This document shows, in pieces, positions 8,019 through 15,916 of a stretch of 50,866 nt of DNA (its first letter is position 1; each line of letters begins with the position of its first letter). The stretch is from positions 1-50,866 of the IMG/VR virus record IMGVR_UViG_3300021057_000014. One strand, written 5' to 3'. This DNA comes from a virus. A program made the translations under genes and the position numbers. The notes beneath the pieces were generated by a model. The model ran no database searches. It had not been told where the DNA came from and worked only from the letters and a program-made list of their open reading frames with translations.

Positions 8019-8040
8019 TCAAATGCTAGCAAATGCTAGC
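8019..8040 (-). promoter_or_regulatory. Tandem AAATGCTAGC operator-like repeats and possible internal promoter
   Basis: AAATGCTAGC occurs twice in exact tandem (8021-8030, 8031-8040), each copy holding the palindrome GCTAGC. On the minus strand the array runs directly into TTGACC, a possible -35 element, and the downstream bases contain a repeated TCACCTG. The array overlaps the end of the ribbon-helix-helix gene, so autoregulation or control of the protease/capsid genes is plausible. No strong -10 hexamer is visible. Confidence 0.4.
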
Positions 8041-8203
8041 GCGGGGCTTTTCGGAGGTCTTTCCCGTCGAGGAACATCTCCAGGACCCGGTTGATGACCT
8101 TGTTCCGCGAGGAGAAGTTCGCTTCGACGTACTCCTTGAGGCGATAATAGACGCGGTTCTCCAGCCGCACGGTAATGTCGATTTGTTTCGAGTTCGCCGC
8201 CAT
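8036..8203 (-). CDS. Ribbon-helix-helix DNA-binding protein, 55 aa
   Basis: MAANSKQIDITVRLENRVYY begins with a beta strand (DITVRLEN) followed by two helices (YYRLKEYVEAN and SRNKVINRVLEMFLDGK), the Arc/CopG/MetJ-type fold. Proteins of this size bind DNA as dimers and repress or activate transcription. It sits between the Mu F-like gene and the protease/scaffold gene, an unusual spot for a regulator. The tandem 10-bp repeats at its 3' end are the obvious candidate target. A second protein of the same general type is encoded at 24096-24275. Confidence 0.7.
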   Translation of the reverse strand: MAANSKQIDITVRLENRVYYRLKEYVEANFSSRNKVINRVLEMFLDGKDLRKAPR

Positions 8204-8216
8204 TCGAGCCCTCCTA

Positions 8217-9122
8217 CTACGCCGACAGAGCGAAATCAATCGTGCGCGTCCCGAATCCCGGATCGGGATACGCCGCCGCGAAGTTCGGCGGATAGTACGG
8301 CGTGACCGAGCCGCCCTGGATGAGCCCGCGCCGCGCAAGCTCATACTTCGAGACGAGACGGACGCCGCACCGGCAGTTGAAGCCGAGCGGAGCCGAGAAG
8401 CGCCGCCAGATCGGATCGCGCGCCGCCGCGACGAGCCCGTGAGCCGCCGCATGGTTCGGACGGGTCTGCGCGTCCCGGATGCCCATGAGTTCCACGGCGG
8501 GCATGACCTCCTGAACGTCCGGGTCCATCGCTTGCTGGAACCGCCCCGTGGAATAGGCGGTGTTGGCGTTCGTCTGGTAGACGGTGGCGGCGTAGGCTCG
8601 CGTCCAGTCCCGCACGTCTCCCATCGCCGCCGAGCGCCCGATATCGAGGATGGCATTCTCCACCTCACCCCAGCTTTTTCCCTCCGAGATGAGCTTGGCG
8701 GTCTCGTGCTGGACGCGCTCGGTGACTTTGAGGCTCGCGCTCCGCGCCATGGCAAAGACCCGCTCGGCGTTGTACAGGCGGCTCACCTCCTGGGCGCTCG
8801 CGGCCAAGCGCGGCTCGACGTCGAGGAGGCGATCTACCGCTTCGTCGAACTCCACGCCGGGGACGATGGGCGTCGTGTCCGGGAGGCCCGTAAAGCTCGC
8901 CCCCCGGCGCTTCGCCGCGTCCACTTCCATGAGGGCGCGCTTCCGCCCGTGGAGGTCGGCGAGAATCATCGTGTGCCCGATGAGACGCGCGAGGTCCTCC
9001 AGGGCCTCCCGCTCGGGGTACGGCCCCTTTTTGCTCATGACGACGACGTTAAGAAGCGCCTGGGCGAAGAGGCTCGCCTTCCGCGCGAGAAACCGATCCA
9101 GTTCTTCCGTAGCCGAAATCAT
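8217..9122 (-). CDS. Mu F-like / SPP1 gp7-like head morphogenesis protein
   Basis: A 301-residue minor head protein. The C-terminal third carries the classic motif order of the family: VYQTNANTAYSTGRFQQAM, then DAQTRPNHAAAHGL, then FSAPLGFNCRCGVRLVS with its two conserved cysteines. The N-terminal two thirds are helical. Such proteins associate with the portal and can be packaged in a few copies, affecting DNA ejection or capsid assembly. The ATG at 9122 overlaps the TGA of the 96-residue gene upstream (ATGA), so this is a coupled pair. In most Mu-like phages this gene directly follows the portal. Here about 11 kb of mostly glycan-related genes separates the two. Confidence 0.85.
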   Translation of the reverse strand: MISATEELDRFLARKASLFAQALLNVVVMSKKGPYPEREALEDLARLIGHTMILADLHGRKRALMEVDAAKRRGASFTGLPDTTPIVPGVEFDEAVDRLLDVEPRLAASAQEVSRLYNAERVFAMARSASLKVTERVQHETAKLISEGKSWGEVENAILDIGRSAAMGDVRDWTRAYAATVYQTNANTAYSTGRFQQAMDPDVQEVMPAVELMGIRDAQTRPNHAAAHGLVAAARDPIWRRFSAPLGFNCRCGVRLVSKYELARRGLIQGGSVTPYYPPNFAAAYPDPGFGTRTIDFALSA

Positions 9123-9409
9123 GTCGGTATCCGTCCGTTGGCGACCACGATGTTCCCGCCGCTCCAGAGGCGCTCGGCCTTCTCGGCGATCTCCTCGGAG
9201 GGCTCGTACATGAGGACGATGGCCCGGAGGGCGCTTTCCGTCTCGTCGCCGCCCTTGGCGAGGGCCGCAATCGGGCACTTGAGGAGGCCCATCCCCTGCG
9301 GGGTCGCCACCACGCGGGTGATGCGCCGGATGCGGCTCTCGCACTGCTGCCAGACGGCCTCGCCGATCCCCTGCAAGACCCCGACCTTCCATTCCCACTT
9401 GTCGGCCAT
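9119..9409 (-). CDS. Hypothetical protein, 96 aa
   Basis: MADKWEWKVGVLQGIGEAVW begins a mostly helical soluble protein with a central ALRAIVLMYEPSEEIAEKAERLW segment. Its ATG is next to the stop of the tandem GroES gene and its stop overlaps the start of the Mu F-like gene, so all three are translated in a chain. It may belong to head assembly with its neighbours. I do not recognise the family. Confidence 0.6.
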   Translation of the reverse strand: MADKWEWKVGVLQGIGEAVWQQCESRIRRITRVVATPQGMGLLKCPIAALAKGGDETESALRAIVLMYEPSEEIAEKAERLWSGGNIVVANGRIPT

Positions 9410-10059
9410 TAGCCCTCCAGAATGCTCAGGATGTCCCGCTCCTGCACGATGCGGAGATCCTCCCCCCGCACCTTGAGAATCGCCCCGGCGTACCGCCGGA
9501 CGATGACTTGCTCGCCGCCGCGCAGCGCGGGCTTGAGAATCGCGCCGCTCTTGAGATTCCTGTACCCAGGGCCGACCTTGAGGACTTTCGCCGTCGCGCA
9601 CTGGGTCTTGGGATCTCCCGGCAGGTAGAGCCCGCTCCGGAGCTTGTACTCCTCGGCCACCTCCAGGACCACGCAATCCGCGCGCGGCGTGATCTCCCGG
9701 ATGTCGAGGTCCGGGGCGTCGGGGTCAAGCGCGAGGCGCGCCCAAATCCCGTGCTCCCGGATGAGCTTGTAGGCTTTCCCCTCGACCTCCAGCTCCTGCC
9801 CCATGTACTTCATGGAGAGAACGAACTCGCCGGGCTTCACGTCCAGAGGATAGACCTCGCCCGTCACGGTGTTCGTGGTCCCCTCTCCCACCTTCAAGAC
9901 CTTCCCGAAGAAGCATTCCGTCTGCTCCCCGCTCGGGAGGAAGATCCCGCCCTTCGTGCGCTCCTTCTCCAAGGTCTCGACCAGGACGTGATCCGCCGAA
10001 GGCTTGATCCCCGCGAAGTTGATCTTGACGTTCCGATCCTCGATGACGAAGCGGCTCAT
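9409..10059 (-). CDS. Tandem GroES-like (Cpn10) co-chaperonin, two domains
   Basis: A 216-residue protein made of two GroES-like domains. Domain 1 (residues about 15-110) has IKPSADHVLVETLEKERTKG-GIFLP, GKVLKVGEG and GEFVLSMKY. Domain 2 (about 118-216) has ITPRADCVVLEVAEEYKLRSG-LYLPG, AKVLKVGPGYRN and GEQVIVRRYAGAIL. GroES is normally about 95 residues with one domain. Phage versions such as T4 gp31 replace host GroES so that GroEL can fold the major capsid protein. Position next to head assembly genes supports that role. The GroEL-binding mobile loop of each half (about residues 28-40 and 142-152) appears present. A double-length GroES could act as a half-number ring. Confidence 0.8.
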   Translation of the reverse strand: MSRFVIEDRNVKINFAGIKPSADHVLVETLEKERTKGGIFLPSGEQTECFFGKVLKVGEGTTNTVTGEVYPLDVKPGEFVLSMKYMGQELEVEGKAYKLIREHGIWARLALDPDAPDLDIREITPRADCVVLEVAEEYKLRSGLYLPGDPKTQCATAKVLKVGPGYRNLKSGAILKPALRGGEQVIVRRYAGAILKVRGEDLRIVQERDILSILEG

Positions 10060-10925
10060 CCTTCAAACCCCCACAAATTCAGCCCCTTGAACTTGTCCGG
10101 CCCGTACCGCCGCCACATATGCTCGCACTCGGCCTTGAACCATGGCTCGTGTTCCACGCGGATGAGCGCCTTCTCGGGCGCGTTCCACCAGCCCTCTGGC
10201 ACGCGCGAGACGCGCTCGGGCGGCTGGAGGGCCTGGGAATACTTCCAGTCCACCTCGGCCACCGTCTCGCGGTTCGGCCAGCGGATGATCTCCATCATCT
10301 TGTACCAGCGGTGTTTCCAGAGGAGCCGGGTCGGAGAGGCAAACTGGAGGTGCATGACGCCGCCCTGGGCCTTCTGGGTCAGGGGACGGATGCGGCTCCC
10401 CGCTCCGTGCGGCGGGCGGTTGTGGTGCTGGTAGTTCTGGTCGCGCGGCTTCCATCCGAGGTCCGGCTTGTCCGCGAACGCGAGCGTGAGGTAGGCCGAA
10501 CTCCACACGGTCGAGTCGTCCTGGTACTCGTCCAGGCTCCGCATGGCGAGCATGGGGAGTTCGAGGAGATCGCCGGGGAGAAGTCCCTCCACCCAGGGCC
10601 GGATGCTCGGGAGGAGGTTCGCCGTCAGGATCTCGTCGGCGTCGATGACGGCGAAGTGCGTTCCCCCGAGCGCGCGCCCGTGCTCGAAGTTCAATTGCCG
10701 GACGTGCATCTCCTCCCAGTGTTCGGGAGAGTAGTCCACCGCAATCTTGATGTCCTTCCCCTTGGCCTCCGGGCTCTGGAGGAGCCGTTCGAAGATTTCG
10801 GTCGTCTGGTCCTTGCAGCGGTCGAGGTAGACCGCGAGGCCGTCGCACCACCGGAGCGCCATGCGCGCCGACGCCGCAACGATCCAGTCCTCGTCACGCA
10901 CGACCATGAGTCCGATCAGACGCAT
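10056..10925 (-). CDS. Glycosyltransferase, GT2/GT92-like
   Basis: A 289-residue protein starting MRLIGLMVVRDEDWIVAASA, the entry strand of the GT-A fold. FAVIDADEILT near residue 95 holds the DxD metal/nucleotide-sugar motif. The C-terminal part is rich in Trp, His and Arg (KHRWYKMMEIIRWPNRE), as in acceptor-binding regions. It should transfer a sugar from a nucleotide donor to a glycan or protein acceptor. It is the last gene of the glycan locus and its TGA overlaps the ATG of the GroES-like gene. Its start overlaps the end of the epimerase gene by 10 bases. Confidence 0.75.
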   Translation of the reverse strand: MRLIGLMVVRDEDWIVAASARMALRWCDGLAVYLDRCKDQTTEIFERLLQSPEAKGKDIKIAVDYSPEHWEEMHVRQLNFEHGRALGGTHFAVIDADEILTANLLPSIRPWVEGLLPGDLLELPMLAMRSLDEYQDDSTVWSSAYLTLAFADKPDLGWKPRDQNYQHHNRPPHGAGSRIRPLTQKAQGGVMHLQFASPTRLLWKHRWYKMMEIIRWPNRETVAEVDWKYSQALQPPERVSRVPEGWWNAPEKALIRVEHEPWFKAECEHMWRRYGPDKFKGLNLWGFEG

Positions 10926-11872
10926 CTCGCAGTTCCCTCCACGCTCCCCGTCCGCGCGAAATACTCCCGGTACCACGCAATCGTTTTCGCCAGCCCTTCC
11001 TCCAAGGTGTGCCGGGGCGTCCAGCCCAGGACACGCTCGGCGAGGGAGGAGTCGGCCCACTGATCCACGATCTCGCCCTTGGTGTCCGGCTCGTCGATGG
11101 GTTCGAGGTCCGACCCCATGAGGCGCAGGATCATCGCCATCACCTCGCGCACGGGCACCCCTCGCCCGCTCCCGAAGTTCATCGCCCCCACGTAGTCGCT
11201 CTCCGCGAGCTTGAGGTACGCCTCTACCGCGTCCTCGATGTAGAGCCAGTCTCGGCGCATGGTCCCGCCCTGGCGGATGATCGGGCGCTCTCCGCAGAGC
11301 ACCCGCCGGATGGTGTTGGGCACGAGCGTCGAGAGCGTGAAGCACGCGGGGCCGTAGAGGTTGACGCATCGGGTCGTCGCTATCGACATCCCGTAGCTGG
11401 AGGCGTAGGTCTTGGAGACGATATCCACACACGCCTTGCTTGCCTCGTAAGGCCGGTCCGGGAGGAGCGGGGTATCTTCCCGGTACGGCGGCGCGCTCCG
11501 TCCATACGCCTTGTCGCTGGAGGCGACGACGACGCGCTTCACCTTCTGGCGACGGCACGCTTCCAGGAGGTTCCAGGTCCCCCGGACGTTCGCCTCCAGC
11601 GTCCCCACGGGGTCGGAGACGCCCACGCCCATCTCCGTCTGGGCGGCGAGGTGGAACACCGTGTCGATCTGGTACTCGGCGAGAATGCGCTCCAGGCTCG
11701 GGAGGTGTCCGAGGTCCCCGAAGCAAAGCGTCGCCGGGAAGTCCGGCTTCCCCGACCACGCGACGAGCTGGGTGGGCACGTCCCGCACGAGGGCTATCGT
11801 CGGCACCCGGAGCGCGCGGACGAGATGGGAGCCCAGGAAGCCCGTGATCCCCGTGACGAACGCGCGCTTCAC
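10916..11872 (-). CDS. NAD-dependent sugar epimerase/dehydratase (extended SDR)
   Basis: A 318-residue protein from a GTG that overlaps the TGA of the methyltransferase upstream. The Rossmann motif GITGFLGSHLVRAL is at residues about 8-21, VASSDKAYG resembles the catalytic Ser/Thr strand, and YEASKACVD supplies the YxxxK pair near residue 140. FGSGRGVPVREVMAMI and LGWTPRHTLEEGL match the C-terminal substrate domain of nucleotide-sugar 4,6-dehydratases/epimerases (GDP-mannose or CDP-glucose type). It would make a modified nucleotide sugar for the neighbouring glycosyltransferases. The exact substrate cannot be read from sequence. Confidence 0.8.
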   Translation of the reverse strand: MKRAFVTGITGFLGSHLVRALRVPTIALVRDVPTQLVAWSGKPDFPATLCFGDLGHLPSLERILAEYQIDTVFHLAAQTEMGVGVSDPVGTLEANVRGTWNLLEACRRQKVKRVVVASSDKAYGRSAPPYREDTPLLPDRPYEASKACVDIVSKTYASSYGMSIATTRCVNLYGPACFTLSTLVPNTIRRVLCGERPIIRQGGTMRRDWLYIEDAVEAYLKLAESDYVGAMNFGSGRGVPVREVMAMILRLMGSDLEPIDEPDTKGEIVDQWADSSLAERVLGWTPRHTLEEGLAKTIAWYREYFARTGSVEGTARCV

Positions 11873-12501
11873 ATGACCCCCACTTTCTTGACGAAGACCG
11901 AATCCCACCAGTTCTCACCTGCGCAGTATCGCGCATCCTTCTCGTGCCGCACGACGTCGTACCACTGGGAGAGGTGCTCCACGACCCGCGCGATGGCCTC
12001 GTCTCCTCGGCGCGCGGGCGTATGCTCGTGGAAGCTCACCACAATCTGACGGGCCACCGGCCCCGGCCATGCGGAGAGGATGTCGTACTCCGCGCCCTCG
12101 CAGTTAAGCTTTACGAGATCGAATCCGCTCAGGCTGTACCGCCGCATGAGCGTTTCGAGGTCGATGGCCTCCACGGGCTCGGGGAGGACGGGCTCGTTGT
12201 CGGGCCGCTCCAGGAGCCGATTTGCCTCCTTGTCGGCGTAGTCGGTGAGCCAGTAGCGTCCGGGCTTCGCCGAGAGCGCCGCGCGGAGGAAGATGATCCC
12301 GGCGTTGTTCCCCGGGTCTTCGATGTCCGGCGCGGGGTCCATCGCGTACACGATGTGCCCCATGCCTCCCTCGAAGGCGCGATGCTTGGCGAGAGCGTGA
12401 GCAAACCGGAAGCCCCGGCAGCCGACGTCGAGCACCGGCCCGCCCGTGAGCGCCGGGAAACACACGGAATGGTTGTCTACGACGGTCAGCGTTCTATCCA
12501 T
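11869..12501 (-). CDS. FkbM-family SAM-dependent methyltransferase
   Basis: A 210-residue protein with LTGGPVLDVGCRGFRFAHAL (SAM-binding loop) and the diagnostic FkbM core IDLETLMRRYSLSGFDLVKLNCEGAEYDIL at residues about 120-150. FkbM enzymes methylate hydroxyls of sugars and related compounds. Together with the epimerase directly downstream (GTGA overlap) it probably finishes a methylated sugar. An internal Asp-rich segment (MDPAPDIEDPGNN) is family-typical. Confidence in the family is high, in the substrate low. Confidence 0.75.
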   Translation of the reverse strand: MDRTLTVVDNHSVCFPALTGGPVLDVGCRGFRFAHALAKHRAFEGGMGHIVYAMDPAPDIEDPGNNAGIIFLRAALSAKPGRYWLTDYADKEANRLLERPDNEPVLPEPVEAIDLETLMRRYSLSGFDLVKLNCEGAEYDILSAWPGPVARQIVVSFHEHTPARRGDEAIARVVEHLSQWYDVVRHEKDARYCAGENWWDSVFVKKVGVM

Positions 12502-12502
12502 G

Positions 12503-13207
12503 TCAATAGGTCTTCATCATGGTTTGCCATTCGGCGATGCTGAGGCCCGTCATACCCAGCCGATCCATCATCAAACTGAAGCATGCCTCGTCCGACCGAT
12601 GCCCCTTGCAGCGCGGGTCGGTCGAGATCACCGCGTTGTCGGCGTCGGAGCGGAGGATCGAGCGCATGACGCCGTTCTGGTTCTCCTGCTCGGTGTGGTG
12701 GCCCATGAAGAGGCTCGTCGTCCGGGCCAACTCCCCCCACCACTGGAGGAAGTGCTTCCCGAGCGGATGCTCCACATCCAAGCCCACGAGGCACCCGCCC
12801 GCGAGCTTGAGCCCCGCCGCGTAATCGCGCGTGACCCCGAAGTGCGCGAGGGCTTGGTCGCTGATCCAGGCGGCGAGGCAGTCGTCCCCCGAGAGGAGCG
12901 CATAGCCGTTGTGCGCGATCCGTTCCCAGAGGGGGTCAATGGGAGCCAGCGCGCAGCTCCCCGCGTCGAGCCACATGACGTGCTGGAAGCCACGCCGGAC
13001 CGCGTCGGCCACGGCGTAGTACTTGAAAGCATAATGGAGCTTGTTGTGGGACGGCGACTCGGGAGGCCAGGACTCGCGCCAGATGATCCGGGGTACACCG
13101 GGAGAGAACTTGTCCAGGCTCTCCTCCAGGCGGTCGGCGTATTTTGCGTAATACTTTCCCCGCGCCTCGGAGTAGCAGCACGAGACGATGACGCGCTTCG
13201 GGCTCAC
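12503..13207 (-). CDS. Putative glycosyltransferase, 234 aa
   Basis: The likely start is GTG 13207, overlapping the upstream TGA (13204-13206). The protein begins with KRVIVSCCYSEARGKYYAKY, similar to the N-terminus of the paralogue at 15913-16689. It has HVMWLDAGSCALAPIDPLW around residue 85, where the LDAG takes the place of DxD. LLSGDDCLAAWISD and GGCLVGLDVEHPLGKHFLQW fit a GT-A-like nucleotide-diphospho-sugar transferase. It lies between two methyltransferases in the overlapped glycan operon. The missing classical DxD is a reason for caution. Confidence 0.6.
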   Translation of the reverse strand: MSPKRVIVSCCYSEARGKYYAKYADRLEESLDKFSPGVPRIIWRESWPPESPSHNKLHYAFKYYAVADAVRRGFQHVMWLDAGSCALAPIDPLWERIAHNGYALLSGDDCLAAWISDQALAHFGVTRDYAAGLKLAGGCLVGLDVEHPLGKHFLQWWGELARTTSLFMGHHTEQENQNGVMRSILRSDADNAVISTDPRCKGHRSDEACFSLMMDRLGMTGLSIAEWQTMMKTY

Positions 13208-13848
13208 GGCGACACCCTCGGCCACTCGCGGTTGACCCAGATCCGCCCGGACTCGGGCCAGTAGCTCCGGCCCTTCGTGATCTCGTGGGATTCGCGCGTC
13301 CCCTCCTCGTCCAGCGTGAACCCCGCGCTCCGCATCTTCTCCGCCCAGTACTCCACGGGCTTGTTGTTGACGTGGTGCCAGCCGCTATGCCCCATCTCCT
13401 CCGTGCCGTGGCAAAGGGCGACCCGCTTCGCGGGCTTGAACGTATCCAGGAGGTGCGGGACGAACTCCTCGTTGATGTGCTCCACGACGTCGCAGCACCA
13501 GAGGAAATCGATCCCCTCCACGCGCACGGGGCCGGTATGCAGGTCGTGGACGATGACGGGGACGCCGCACCGCAGGGCGTTCTGCCAGAGGCCCTCGATG
13601 CCCAGCACCTTGACCCCCTGGCTCTGGAAGAACCGGAGCGCGTGACCCTCCGCGCAGCCGACATCGAGGAGGTACTGGATCTGGTACTTCGTGACCAGCC
13701 AGGGCCAGAGATCCGCCGAGTAGTCCGTCCCCTGGTCGCCCCCGCGCATATTCCCGCCCATATGGGGACGCTGGGGGTCCACGACGAACGGACACCCTCC
13801 CATGAGGTCGAGCGTGAACGTCCCGTCGCCGTTGTCGATGTTCGCCAT
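13204..13848 (-). CDS. Class I SAM-dependent methyltransferase
   Basis: A 214-residue protein. IQYLLDVGCAEGHALRFFQS is motif I of the class I methyltransferase fold, GIDFLWCCDVVEHINEEFVP is the motif IV region, and CHGTEEMGHSGWHHVNNKPVEYW resembles methyltransferase_11/23 proteins of surface-polysaccharide loci. Given its neighbours it probably methylates a sugar or other small acceptor in the glycan made by this locus. Its ATG shares one base with the stop of the methyltransferase upstream at 13848. Confidence 0.75.
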   Translation of the reverse strand: MANIDNGDGTFTLDLMGGCPFVVDPQRPHMGGNMRGGDQGTDYSADLWPWLVTKYQIQYLLDVGCAEGHALRFFQSQGVKVLGIEGLWQNALRCGVPVIVHDLHTGPVRVEGIDFLWCCDVVEHINEEFVPHLLDTFKPAKRVALCHGTEEMGHSGWHHVNNKPVEYWAEKMRSAGFTLDEEGTRESHEITKGRSYWPESGRIWVNREWPRVSP

Positions 13849-14357
13849 TAGAGCGTGAACTCCTCGACGTCCGAGTAGACCGTCGTCCAGGGCCGGATGC
13901 CCGTAAAGGTGGACTGGTACTTGAAAAGGCCGTCGAGTTCCGCCCAGCCGTAGTCCCCGGCGGCGGGCCGGATGTCGGCCTCCGTGTCATGGCAGACGAT
14001 GAAATGCGCGCGGCCCTTGAGACGCTTAGCGAGGCGGGGCCGGTGGTGCGGGCGCTGGCTCGCATCCATCGAGCAATCGATGAACGCTACGCCGTAGTTG
14101 CCGTAGAATTCGGCCTCCTCCCAATCGGTGACGTGGCGCATGAGGTGCATCTCGCTCTTGAACTGGGACATCACCTCCAGCCATTCCCGATCCGTCTCGT
14201 AGCTGACGAGGGCGCGCTTCCATTGACACATCCAATGAAGGAGCGGCGTACTCCACCAGCCTGTGCCAAGTTCGATGACCGGTCCCTCCGTCCGCGCCAC
14301 CGCAGCGGCGAGGATGGGGACGTGCGAGCCCACGCCGAGGTCAATCGGGTTACGCAT
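13848..14357 (-). CDS. Class I methyltransferase-like protein, 169 aa
   Basis: GPVIELGTGWWSTPLLHWMC at residues about 25-45 is a SAM-binding glycine loop, and RALVSYETDREWLEVM is the following acidic strand. GVAFIDCSMDASQRPHHRPRL and FIVCHDTEADIRPA complete a class I-like fold. The same type of protein is found in phage and bacterial glycan loci. It overlaps the 83-residue gene upstream by 8 bases and the methyltransferase downstream by 1 base. Substrate unknown. Confidence 0.65.
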   Translation of the reverse strand: MRNPIDLGVGSHVPILAAAVARTEGPVIELGTGWWSTPLLHWMCQWKRALVSYETDREWLEVMSQFKSEMHLMRHVTDWEEAEFYGNYGVAFIDCSMDASQRPHHRPRLAKRLKGRAHFIVCHDTEADIRPAAGDYGWAELDGLFKYQSTFTGIRPWTTVYSDVEEFTL

Positions 14358-14601
14358 CCTTCGGGCTCCACTGCCCCAACTCGTTGCCCTGCTTCACGAA
14401 AGGGACAAACGTAAGGGGGCACTGAGCATCCTGGAGAACGTGCAGATCCAGGCTCCCGAGCACCTGAAGATCCTCAACCTTGTCCCACACCTTCACGACC
14501 ACGGCGGGCAGGACGGGACGATGACCTTTATCGTGAAATCGAGGGTCATCGATGCGCGGGTGGTACAGCACGATGTCGCCGACGTTGGCCTTCACGGACA
14601 T
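14350..14601 (-). CDS. Hypothetical protein, 83 aa
   Basis: MSVKANVGDIVLYHPRIDDP begins a beta-rich small protein (LPAVVVKVWDKVEDLQVLGS) that looks like an SH3-type barrel, perhaps of the KOW/GroES-like size class. It overlaps both neighbours by about 10 bases. It lies directly downstream of the homing endonuclease gene. Function unknown. Confidence 0.55.
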   Translation of the reverse strand: MSVKANVGDIVLYHPRIDDPRFHDKGHRPVLPAVVVKVWDKVEDLQVLGSLDLHVLQDAQCPLTFVPFVKQGNELGQWSPKDA

Positions 14602-15074
14602 GAGACCTCCCTCTCGATCTTATTGAGCATCGCGAATTCGCCGAACAGCTTGACCGCCTCTCGGTTGTAGGCTTCGGCTGCTTCCTCTTCAGTCTGGAAG
14701 CATCCGATGTGAATGAGCTTCTGGTTGACCTTTATCCGGGCCACCCACTTGCTGTAATCGGAGTGCCAGCGGACACCCTTGTATCTGGAGGAGTGCTTCT
14801 GGGGTCTCCTATTCATCGCATTCTGAGCGGGGGTACAGAGACGAAGGTTTGACCTCCTGTTATCCAGTCCGTTTCCGTTCTTGTGGTCAATGGGTTGCCG
14901 CGCGTTTGCTTGGATAAGAGCCCGATGCATAGTGACCCGCCGACCGCCAATCCACGCCCTTGCGTACCAACGCCCCCTGTTGAACATGGCTTGCCACTTG
15001 AACTGCGACAGGAACGGATAGTCGGAGTCATCGACGATGGCCGTTTTCCCCTGAGTAAGCGGAATCTGCATCAT
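14592..15074 (-). CDS. HNH homing endonuclease with AP2 DNA-binding domain
   Basis: A 160-residue protein. The HNH-like core includes RRVTMHRALIQANARQPIDHKNGNGLDNRRSNLRLCTPAQNAMNR at residues about 45-90, with the DHKNGNGLDNRR signature. It is followed by an AP2-type DNA-binding domain (SSRYKGVRWHSDYSKWVARI, then the GCFQTEEEAAEAYNREAV helix). This is the classic free-standing homing endonuclease of phages, which cuts intron- or gene-less alleles and spreads with flanking DNA. It sits inside the glycan operon between two unrelated genes with tight overlaps, so it did not obviously disrupt a coding sequence. It may have helped move parts of the glycan locus between phages. Confidence 0.85.
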   Translation of the reverse strand: MMQIPLTQGKTAIVDDSDYPFLSQFKWQAMFNRGRWYARAWIGGRRVTMHRALIQANARQPIDHKNGNGLDNRRSNLRLCTPAQNAMNRRPQKHSSRYKGVRWHSDYSKWVARIKVNQKLIHIGCFQTEEEAAEAYNREAVKLFGEFAMLNKIEREVSCP

Positions 15075-15916
15075 TGGCCTTCGTACCTCACCTTCCGGTA
15101 CGTCTTGAGGTAGCCGTTGATCCACTCCATCTTGTCCGGGAGGAAGTGCTCAAGGATCGGCTTGATCTTCCGCCAGTTGTCGGGGATCGCACCGGGGCGG
15201 ATCAGGTGCGTATCGACCAGCGGCTTAGACCAGTCAATCACGTCCGGCCAGCATCCCCGATCGATGCGGTCGTGCGGGGGTTGGCCCTGGCGAGGGATCA
15301 TCTGGCATCGAGAGGGGTAGCCCTCCCAGCCCATAAGACGCGAATTGAAGTACAGCTCGTCCGTCCACCACGCCGTCCAGCTATCGTGATACCGCCCCAG
15401 ATGACGGTCGAAATTCGCTTGGAGTTGGGAGGCAATCTCACCCGTGACCTTGAGCCCCATGACTTCTCGCCACATCTTCACCGTTGCAGCAACGTAGGGC
15501 GTGCAGTGGAAAGGCGGGTACTTCTCCCCATAGGCATTCGAGTAGTAGAGCGTAAAGGCCCACCTCTCCGGATCGTGCTGGTGGAACCAATCACGCTGAA
15601 AGGGCCACATGTCGATATCACCTGTCACGAGCACGTCGGACTCGGGAAGGTCGAGGGCCGAGACATGCTGGCGCGACGATTGGGCAACCTGTCCGGACTG
15701 GTAGCCCTCAACTGGCCCGATGAAGTGGACGTGAGCGCCTACCTCCTCCAGCGCCTTGCGGACGACGCCCCCGGAGCCGCTCTCCCACTCTGCGCTCGTC
15801 CCCGTCAGAAGGACGAGCGTCTCCATGTCCCCGACGTGCCGCCACATCAAAGTCGTGAGCGGCGCGAAGAAGTCATACGAATGGTTCTGGTTGGTCGCAA
15901 TCACGGCGTAGTTCAT
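15071..15916 (-). CDS. Glycosyltransferase-like protein, 281 aa
   Basis: Starts at ATG 15916 (ATGA overlap with the upstream gene). VLVTGDIDMWPFQRDWFHQH near residue 100 contains a DxD in the position expected for a GT-A glycosyltransferase. Aromatic-rich segments (WTAWWTDELYFNSRLMGWEG) and a basic C-terminus (YLKTYRKVRYEGQ) follow. No membrane segment is seen. It probably adds one sugar in the pathway encoded by this locus. The acceptor is unknown. Confidence 0.7.
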   Translation of the reverse strand: MNYAVIATNQNHSYDFFAPLTTLMWRHVGDMETLVLLTGTSAEWESGSGGVVRKALEEVGAHVHFIGPVEGYQSGQVAQSSRQHVSALDLPESDVLVTGDIDMWPFQRDWFHQHDPERWAFTLYYSNAYGEKYPPFHCTPYVAATVKMWREVMGLKVTGEIASQLQANFDRHLGRYHDSWTAWWTDELYFNSRLMGWEGYPSRCQMIPRQGQPPHDRIDRGCWPDVIDWSKPLVDTHLIRPGAIPDNWRKIKPILEHFLPDKMEWINGYLKTYRKVRYEGQ

